Origin: Saccharopolyspora_C sp047200635
GTDB lineage: Bacteria; Actinomycetota; Actinomycetes; Mycobacteriales; Pseudonocardiaceae
DNA: 64,000 nt
Reading direction: 5' to 3'
Assembly (NCBI RefSeq): GCF_047200635.1
Contig: NZ_JBJZOI010000007.1
Coordinates: forward strand, 175,333 to 239,332
Made by a program: the position numbers and the translations under genes. Of this stretch, positions 59,108 through 64,000 are shown piece after piece (the first letter of the stretch is position 1; every line of letters starts with the position of its first letter). The notes under the pieces were generated by a model. That model was not told where the DNA came from, ran no database searches, and worked only from the letters and a program-made list of their open reading frames with translations.

Positions 59108-60001
59108 TCAGAGGCCGAAGCGGGACCAGTGGGCGCGCTGTTCCAGCGCGTCCACCAGCGAGGCCGCCGAGGCGCCGAGCCGGGCTCCGGGCGCGCCCGC
59201 GCTGATCCGGGCCAGCAGCGGCTTGCGGGGTTCGACGTCGACGACGTGCGCCTTCGGGAACCGCTCCTTGACGATCCCGCGCAACGTGCCGAGCCCGTCG
59301 ACCAGCCCGAGCTCCTTCGCCCGCTCCCCGGTCCACACCTCTCCGGTGAACACGTCCGCGCCGGTGGCGATCCGGTCACCGCGCCGCTCCCGGACCCAGC
59401 CGGTGAACTGCCCGTGCAGCTCGTCCTGCAGGCCCCGCAGCCAGCGCACGTCCTCGTCCTTCTCCGGGCTGAACGGGTCCAGCCGGACCTTGTTCTCCCC
59501 CGCGGTGTGCACCCGGCGCTCGACGCCGAAGCGCTCCAGCAGGCCGCTGAGCCCGAACCCGGAGCTCACCACGCCGATCGAGCCGACCAGCGAGGTGCGG
59601 TGCGCGTAGATCTCGTCGGCGGCGCAGGCCAGCCAGTACCCGCCCGAGGCGGCCACGTCCTCGCAGAACGCCAGCACCGGCACCTTCTTCTCGGCGGCCA
59701 GCCCGCGGATCCGGTCGGCGACCAGCGCCGACTGGGTGGGCGCCCCGCCCGGGGAGTTGATCGAGAGCATCACCGCGGACAGCCGGTCGTGGGCGAACGC
59801 CCTGGTCAACGCGGATTCCACGGTCTGCATCGAGATCGTTCCGCGGCTGACCGGGCCCGGCGTCGGCGTGATCGTGCCGTGCAGCTTGACCACCGCGACC
59901 ACCGGCCCGCGCTCCGCCCGCTCGGCCAGCTTGGGCGGCAGCTTCGAGGTGAGCTTGCCGGTGATGACGTCGGTCAGCTTCTGCGGGGCGTTGGCGTTCA
60001 T
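59108..60001 (-). CDS. sppA: S49-family signal peptide peptidase (SppA/SohB-like)
   Basis: A 297-residue serine protease with the S49 fold. The catalytic Ser lies in AASGGYWLACAADEIYAH (about residue 118), and the catalytic Lys is expected near TAGENKVRLDPF. It has VKLHGTI and INSPGG motifs. There is no clear TM anchor, so it is the short, single-domain form. A TAACGT hexamer 6 bases before the ATG suggests a leaderless start. It lies between the kinase and regulator of the same putative system. Confidence 0.9.
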   Translation of the reverse strand: MNANAPQKLTDVITGKLTSKLPPKLAERAERGPVVAVVKLHGTITPTPGPVSRGTISMQTVESALTRAFAHDRLSAVMLSINSPGGAPTQSALVADRIRGLAAEKKVPVLAFCEDVAASGGYWLACAADEIYAHRTSLVGSIGVVSSGFGLSGLLERFGVERRVHTAGENKVRLDPFSPEKDEDVRWLRGLQDELHGQFTGWVRERRGDRIATGADVFTGEVWTGERAKELGLVDGLGTLRGIVKERFPKAHVVDVEPRKPLLARISAGAPGARLGASAASLVDALEQRAHWSRFGL

Positions 60002-60053
60002 GCCACGACGTTACCGGCTCGCGAGCGGGCGGCGGTCGATCCCGGACGACCGG

Positions 60054-61295
60054 TCAGCGGCCCGGCGAGGCGGCCGGGGAGGGCTCGTCGAAAGCGGCCA
60101 CCGGCAGCGGCAGCACTCCCGGTGCGAACTTCGGCACCCGCATGATCACCTTCATGCCTGCGTCCTCCGCGGTCTCCACGACCAGGCCGTAGTCGTCCCC
60201 GAAGGTCGCCCGCATCCGGTTGTTGATGTTGCCGAGCCCCACGTGCGCGCCGGTCAGGTGCGCGTTGGCCAGCTCCGCGTCCAGCCGGTTCGGGTCCATC
60301 CCGATCCCGTCGTCGTCCACGCTGATCAGCGCTTCGGAGCCGCGGTCCTCGGCGACCACCGACACCGTGCCGCCGCCGGGCTTGGTCGCCAACCCGTGCC
60401 GCACCGCGTTCTCCACCAGCGGTTGCAGCGCCAGGAACGGCACCACCACCGGCAGCACCTCCGGCGCGATCTTGAGCTGCACCTTGAGCCGGTCCGGGCC
60501 GAAGCGCGCCCGCTCCAGGATCAGGTACCGGTCGATGTTGCGGATCTCGTCGGCCAGCGTCGTGTAGAGCCCGGTCGAGCGGAACGAGTAGCGGGTGAAG
60601 TCGGCGAACTCCATCAGCAGGTCGCGGGCCTGCTCCGGGTCGTTGCGGATCTGCGAGGAGATGGTGTTGAGCGCGTTGTAGATGAAGTGCGGGGAGATCT
60701 GCGCGCGCAGCGCCCGCACCTCGGCGTGCGCCAGCTTCTCCTTCGACTCCTGCAGCTCGGCGAGCTCCAGGTGCGTGGAGACGTGGTGGGCGACCTCGCT
60801 GGCCGCGCGCAGCAGCCGCTTCCGGTCCCCGCCGCTGATGATCACCAGCGCGCCCCGGATCTCGCCGGAGACCTCCAGCGGCACCACCACGCCGTAGCGC
60901 ATCAGGCACGGCCGCTGGTCGCAGAGCAGATCGGTGTGGTCGACGTACTCCCGCTTGCCGTCGCGCAGCGCGATCTCGATCTTGCCGCGCAGGTCCGCGT
61001 AGTGCTCGTTCGCATCCCCGTCCCAGCTCAGCAGCGTGCCGTCGGCGTCCACCACTCCCACGGCCACGCAGGACAGCAGTTCGCGCAGGTGCGGCGCGGT
61101 CTTGTCGGCGGACTCCTGGGTCATGCCCGCGCGGAGGAACGGCGCGGCGCCCGTCACGTGGTGCAGTGCCGTCAGCATCGCGTCCTCCACCGAGGTGCTC
61201 ACCCGGCGGGAGCGGCACAGCAGCACGAACATCCCGAGCACGGCGAGGGCGGCGAGGGCGGTGAGCACGGTCCGCTCGGTCAACAGCTCCGGCAC
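60054..61295 (-). CDS. LytS-like sensor histidine kinase
   Basis: A 413-residue kinase. A short hydrophobic N-terminus (TVLTALAALAVLGMFVLL, about 9-27) is followed by a GAF/PAS-like region (about 40-160). The His_kinase domain carries H203 (ISPHFIYNALNTISSQ), and the HATPase is at about 285-395 (LVENAVRHGL, VDDDGIGMDP). Such HK-LytTR pairs control pyruvate or acetate uptake in other bacteria (BtsSR, YpdAB), which fits the two symporters here. The start GTG at 61295 lies 6 bases after AATACT, possibly leaderless. Confidence 0.9.
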   Translation of the reverse strand: MPELLTERTVLTALAALAVLGMFVLLCRSRRVSTSVEDAMLTALHHVTGAAPFLRAGMTQESADKTAPHLRELLSCVAVGVVDADGTLLSWDGDANEHYADLRGKIEIALRDGKREYVDHTDLLCDQRPCLMRYGVVVPLEVSGEIRGALVIISGGDRKRLLRAASEVAHHVSTHLELAELQESKEKLAHAEVRALRAQISPHFIYNALNTISSQIRNDPEQARDLLMEFADFTRYSFRSTGLYTTLADEIRNIDRYLILERARFGPDRLKVQLKIAPEVLPVVVPFLALQPLVENAVRHGLATKPGGGTVSVVAEDRGSEALISVDDDGIGMDPNRLDAELANAHLTGAHVGLGNINNRMRATFGDDYGLVVETAEDAGMKVIMRVPKFAPGVLPLPVAAFDEPSPAASPGR

Positions 61296-61413
61296 CGCAC
61301 CAGTATTCTGCCCCGGCCCGCGCGGAATCAAGAAGACAGCGCCGGGTAGACGAATGCGCTCGGTGAACGGTCGCTGCGCCCCCGGTCCGAAGCCCGCCGC
61401 GCCGGGCGCCCGC

Positions 61414-62265
61414 TCACTTCAGCAGCCGCGACATCCGGCGGTCGGCCAGCGGCCGGCCCCCGGTCTGGCAGGTCGGGCAGTACTGCAGCGAGCGGTCCGC
61501 GAACGACACCTCCCGCACCAGGTCGCCGCACACCGGGCACGGCAGCCCGGTTCGGCCGTGCACCCGCAGCCCGGAGCGCTTCTCCGCCTTCAACCGCGCC
61601 GCGTCCTGGTGTTCGGAGCGCCGCACCGCGTCCTCGAGCACCTCGCGCAGCGCGGCGTGCAGCCGCCGGACCGCCGGCTCGTCCAGCCGGCCCGCGGTCG
61701 CGAACGGCGAGAGCCGGGCGCGGTGCAGGACCTCGTCGGAGTAGGCGTTGCCGACCCCCGCCAGCCGGGACTGGTCGGTGAGCACCGTCTTGATCCGCTC
61801 GGTGCGCCCCGCCAGCACCTCGGCGAACCCGGGCTCCGAGATCTCCAGCGCGTCCGGGCCCAGCTTCGCCACGCCGGGGACCTCGGCCGGGTCGCGCACC
61901 ACCCAGGCGGCGAGCCGCTTCTGGGTGCCCGCCTCGGTCAGGTCGAAGCCGGGGCCGCCGAGGTGCACCCGCAGCGCGATCGGTCCGCGACCGGGTTTCG
62001 GCGGCGCGGACGGCAGCGCGTCGGACCAGCGCAGCCAGCCGGCCCGCGCCAGGTGCACGACCAGGTGCAGGCCGTCGCAGTCCAGGTCGAGGTGCTTGCC
62101 GAACCGGCCCGCGCCGGTGACCGCCCGGCCGTGCAGCGCGGTGTGCAGCGGATCGGTGGTCTTGAGGACGCTCAGCGAGGCGACGTCCACGCGCGCGACC
62201 TCGCGGCCCGCGGCGTGCTCCCGCAGGTGCCGCGCCAACGCCTCGACTTCGGGCAGCTCGGGCAC
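61414..62265 (-). CDS. Fpg/Nei-family DNA glycosylase
   Basis: A 283-residue DNA glycosylase/AP lyase that removes oxidised bases. The N-terminus MPELPEVEALARHL provides catalytic Pro2 and Glu3. The H2TH region is GVGNAYSDEVLHRA, and a zinc finger lies at the C-terminus (CPVCGDL, YCPTCQTGG). HLARAGWL replaces the HLGMTG of classical Fpg, so it may be the Nei-like branch. It is a single gene with its own start. Confidence 0.93.
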   Translation of the reverse strand: MPELPEVEALARHLREHAAGREVARVDVASLSVLKTTDPLHTALHGRAVTGAGRFGKHLDLDCDGLHLVVHLARAGWLRWSDALPSAPPKPGRGPIALRVHLGGPGFDLTEAGTQKRLAAWVVRDPAEVPGVAKLGPDALEISEPGFAEVLAGRTERIKTVLTDQSRLAGVGNAYSDEVLHRARLSPFATAGRLDEPAVRRLHAALREVLEDAVRRSEHQDAARLKAEKRSGLRVHGRTGLPCPVCGDLVREVSFADRSLQYCPTCQTGGRPLADRRMSRLLK

Positions 62266-62318
62266 CGCTCCAGGATGCCAGGATCAGCGGGTCGCCGACG
62301 GCTCGACCGGGGAGCGGT

Positions 62319-62753
62319 TCACTCGGTGGGCTGCAACGACCCGTTCATGTCGGGTTCGGCGTAGAGCTCGATCTGCCGGGCGATCTTCGCGGTCTCCTGG
62401 CGGACGTTGAGGAAGCCGCGCTGCACGCCGACCCAGCGCTCCGGCTGGTGCTCCTCCTCGCCCGGGGTCTCGGCGATGATCGTCCACGGCCGGTGCAGCA
62501 ACCAGCGGACCGGGAAGAACAGCGCGATCGCGATCAAGGCGAGGATCAGCCAGATCGGCACGTACACGCCCGGGGGCGTCCACAGCACGAACGTCGTGGC
62601 CAGCACCAGCAGCACCCCGAACATGAGGATCGCGGGCCCCGCACCACCGTTCACGTCGTGCTCGAAGTCGTCCCCCGCGATCGGGTTGGACCACTCCAGG
62701 CTGGACCGCACCGTCCACAGCCGGCCGTCGGAGCCCCGCACCACCCGGTTCAT
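62319..62753 (-). CDS. Conserved actinobacterial membrane protein
   Basis: A 144-residue protein with two TM helices (about 45-62 and 67-85). WTVRSSLEWSNPIAGDDFEHDV precedes them, and FFPVRWLLHRPWTIIAETPG follows. AGGAGGCG lies before the ATG at 62753. Widely conserved in actinobacteria without a known role. Confidence 0.82.
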   Translation of the reverse strand: MNRVVRGSDGRLWTVRSSLEWSNPIAGDDFEHDVNGGAGPAILMFGVLLVLATTFVLWTPPGVYVPIWLILALIAIALFFPVRWLLHRPWTIIAETPGEEEHQPERWVGVQRGFLNVRQETAKIARQIELYAEPDMNGSLQPTE

Positions 62754-63083
62754 CGTCGCCTCCTCGCCCGGCGCCGGGCGTTCTTGGTTCGGTCGTGCTG
62801 CCACCGCACGGCGCGGCGCGCCGTCACCGAGCGTGCCGACACGGTATCGCCCCCGCCATCGGCCTCGCGGGTGAAACTCGGCGGCACCCGACCATTGTCG
62901 ATCACACCGGCCGGATGGACCAGCCCCGCTCCCCGGAGCGCGCATCGCGGCAGGCCGGGACCGCGAGCGACCTCTCGACGACCCCCCGCGAACGCGGACC
63001 GGACGATGGGCTACAGTGTTCCCAACAGCGCTTCGAGGGGCGCGAAGATCACTCCGGTGATCGGATCGGTCCTCGGCTCTGAT
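62754..63083. other. 330-base region upstream of tRNA-Gly
   Basis: It probably holds the tRNA promoter. TACAGT (63012-63017) is the best -10 candidate, 67 bases before the tRNA. No protein gene is supported. Confidence 0.5.
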
Positions 63084-63156
63084 GCGGATGTAGCGCAGCT
63101 GGTAGCGCATCACCTTGCCAAGGTGAGGGTCGCGGGTTCGAGTCCCGTCATCCGCT
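63084..63156 (+). tRNA. tRNA-Gly (anticodon GCC)
   Basis: A 73-base cloverleaf. The acceptor stem GCGGATG pairs with CATCCGC (63149-63155), and position 73 is T. The anticodon stem CACCTT/AAGGTG encloses GCC at 63117-63119, and the T arm contains GGTTCGAGTCCC. No CCA is encoded. A strong hairpin follows at 63162. Confidence 0.97.
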
Positions 63157-63161
63157 CAAAC

Positions 63162-63192
63162 GAAGGCCCCGCCGGTTTCCGGCGGGGCCTTC
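63162..63192 (+). terminator. Terminator after tRNA-Gly
   Basis: A perfect 14-bp stem with a TTT loop begins 6 bases after the tRNA and is followed by a T-rich tail. Confidence 0.85.
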
Positions 63193-63255
63193 TTCGTGTT
63201 CGGGGCCCGCACCCCTCACTTCTGAACAGCCGCTCGCGGTGACGCCGTCGGCGAT

Positions 63256-63271
63256 CTTGGACTAGACCAAC
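63256..63271. promoter_or_regulatory. DasR-like (dre) site 1
   Basis: The core TGGACTAGACCA matches the dre core TGGTCTAGACCA at 11 of 12 positions. It lies 123 bases upstream of the LPMO ATG. Confidence 0.65.
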
Positions 63272-63277
63272 TGGAGT

Positions 63278-63293
63278 CAAGGTCTGGACCACT
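63278..63293. promoter_or_regulatory. DasR-like (dre) site 2
   Basis: GGTCTGGACCACT matches the dre consensus ACTGGTCTAGACCACT at 12 of 16 positions. Its centre is 22 bases from that of site 1, two helical turns. Confidence 0.6.
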
Positions 63294-63393
63294 GGCGGCC
63301 GGTCTGCAACTCTCATGTTGCCCGGAACGGAGCTATTAAGCCAGATGAGTGAGAAGTAATTTTGCGGCACCGATCCAGAAAGGAGCACTCATA

Positions 63394-64000
63394 ATGCTCA
63401 GAAAACGTGTTAAAAGCACGATCGGTATTGCGGCACTGAGCATCGCCGGCTTGGCATTACCGGTTTTCACCTCGGGAGTCGCGAACAGCCACGGATTCGT
63501 CCAGAGCCCGGCCAGCCGCCAGGAGGCCTGCTCCAACGGCGCGCTGAGCGACTGCGGCGCGATCCAGTGGGAGCCGCAGAGCGTCGAGGGCCCGAAGGGC
63601 TTCCCCGAGGCCGGTCCCGCCGACGGCGGCATCTGCTCCGCGGGCCTGGAGCAGTTCTCCGAGCTGGACGACCCGCGCGGCGGCGAGTGGCCGACCACCG
63701 ACGTGACCGCTGGCCAGGACTTCCAGTTCCAGTGGAAGATCACCGCGGCGCACTCCACCACGTCGTTCCGCTACTACGTGACCAAGGACGGCTGGGACCC
63801 GACCAAGCCGCTCTCGCGGGAGCAGCTCGAACCGGCTCCGTTCATCGACGTGGACTACGGCGGGGAGCAGCCGCCCAACACCTACACGCACACCGGCGCG
63901 ATGCCCGAGGGCAAGACCGGCAAGCACGTGATCCTGGGTGTCTGGGACATCGCCGACACGTCGAACGCGTTCTACTCCTGCGCGGACGTGAACTTCGGCT
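63394..64000 (+). CDS. Lytic polysaccharide monooxygenase, AA10 (chitin/cellulose-active), 5' part
   Basis: The first 202 codons of a secreted copper enzyme that oxidatively cleaves chitin or cellulose; the gene runs off the window. A Sec-type signal peptide (residues 1-32) ends in SGVANS, cleaving to expose His33, the first histidine-brace ligand (HGFVQSPASRQ). The second is His120 in TAAHSTTSFRYY, and conserved segments such as VILGVWDIADTSNAFYSC follow. AAAGGAG lies 8 bases before the ATG. The signal region and leader are much less GC-rich than the mature part. Two dre sites upstream predict DasR/GlcNAc control. Confidence 0.93.
   Translation, partial: MLRKRVKSTIGIAALSIAGLALPVFTSGVANSHGFVQSPASRQEACSNGALSDCGAIQWEPQSVEGPKGFPEAGPADGGICSAGLEQFSELDDPRGGEWPTTDVTAGQDFQFQWKITAAHSTTSFRYYVTKDGWDPTKPLSREQLEPAPFIDVDYGGEQPPNTYTHTGAMPEGKTGKHVILGVWDIADTSNAFYSCADVNFG

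Noticed and set aside
1..64000. CRISPR array, rRNA or prophage
   Set aside because: No regularly spaced direct repeats, no rRNA-like sequence, and no phage structural genes were seen.

Overview
The window is one continuous, very GC-rich chromosomal stretch from an actinobacterium. The gene set points to a mycolata-like or Pseudonocardiales organism such as Saccharopolyspora or a relative: an Emb-type arabinosyltransferase, a complete galactan/arabinan precursor operon (glf, glfT2, PAP2 phosphatase, ubiA), a DevR/DevS-like pair, DUF397/DUF5753 regulator sets, and several genes that look leaderless. From memory of M. tuberculosis gene order, the backbone (emb, GtrA, ubiA-PAP2-glfT2-glf, Cof-type HAD, serS, septum-formation protein, metallopeptidase, phosphatase, pheA, DUF2470, ferritin, glycerophosphodiesterase) parallels roughly Rv3789 to Rv3842c. 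The species assignment is inference.

Layout. 0-13.7 kb is cell-envelope glycan assembly: emb, a GT2-GtrA-flavoprotein operon, the convergent glf-glfT2-PAP2-ubiA operon, and a GT87-type mannosyltransferase. 13.7-25.2 kb is housekeeping: HAD phosphatase, F420-type oxidoreductase, HTH-cupin regulator, serS, a YgiB/YgiC-like pair, septum and metalloprotease genes, pheA, a macro-domain protein, and hsp20 with a HAIR operator. 25.2-34.1 kb is respiration: a DevR-like regulator, a histidine kinase, and the cydA-cydB-cydDC operon preceded by two DevR-box-like palindromes.

34.3-39.4 kb is an accessory block of small, overlapping genes: a kinase, a GRDP-like protein, four tiny ORFs, and a DUF6879 / Scr1-like / DUF397 set whose regulator carries a premature in-frame TAG. 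39.5-46.6 kb holds iron genes (DUF2470 with an IdeR-type box, ferritin), arginine deiminase, a CPBP protease and an ECF sigma factor.

46.75-49.74 kb is a small mobile-element-bounded cassette. Inverted copies of an IS630-type end flank a TetR regulator with two tandem operators, a siderophore-interacting flavoprotein and a darcynin-family protein. 49.7-55.4 kb holds a cupin, a SEC-C protein, a GDPD, a DUF4328 protein, a rhodanese and a DUF485-actP symporter pair. 55.7-61.3 kb links a second solute:sodium symporter to a LytTR regulator and a LytS-like kinase, which suggests two-component control of small organic acid uptake. The window closes with a Fpg/Nei glycosylase, a tRNA-Gly(GCC), and the 5' part of a chitin/cellulose-type lytic polysaccharide monooxygenase preceded by two DasR-like (dre) sites.
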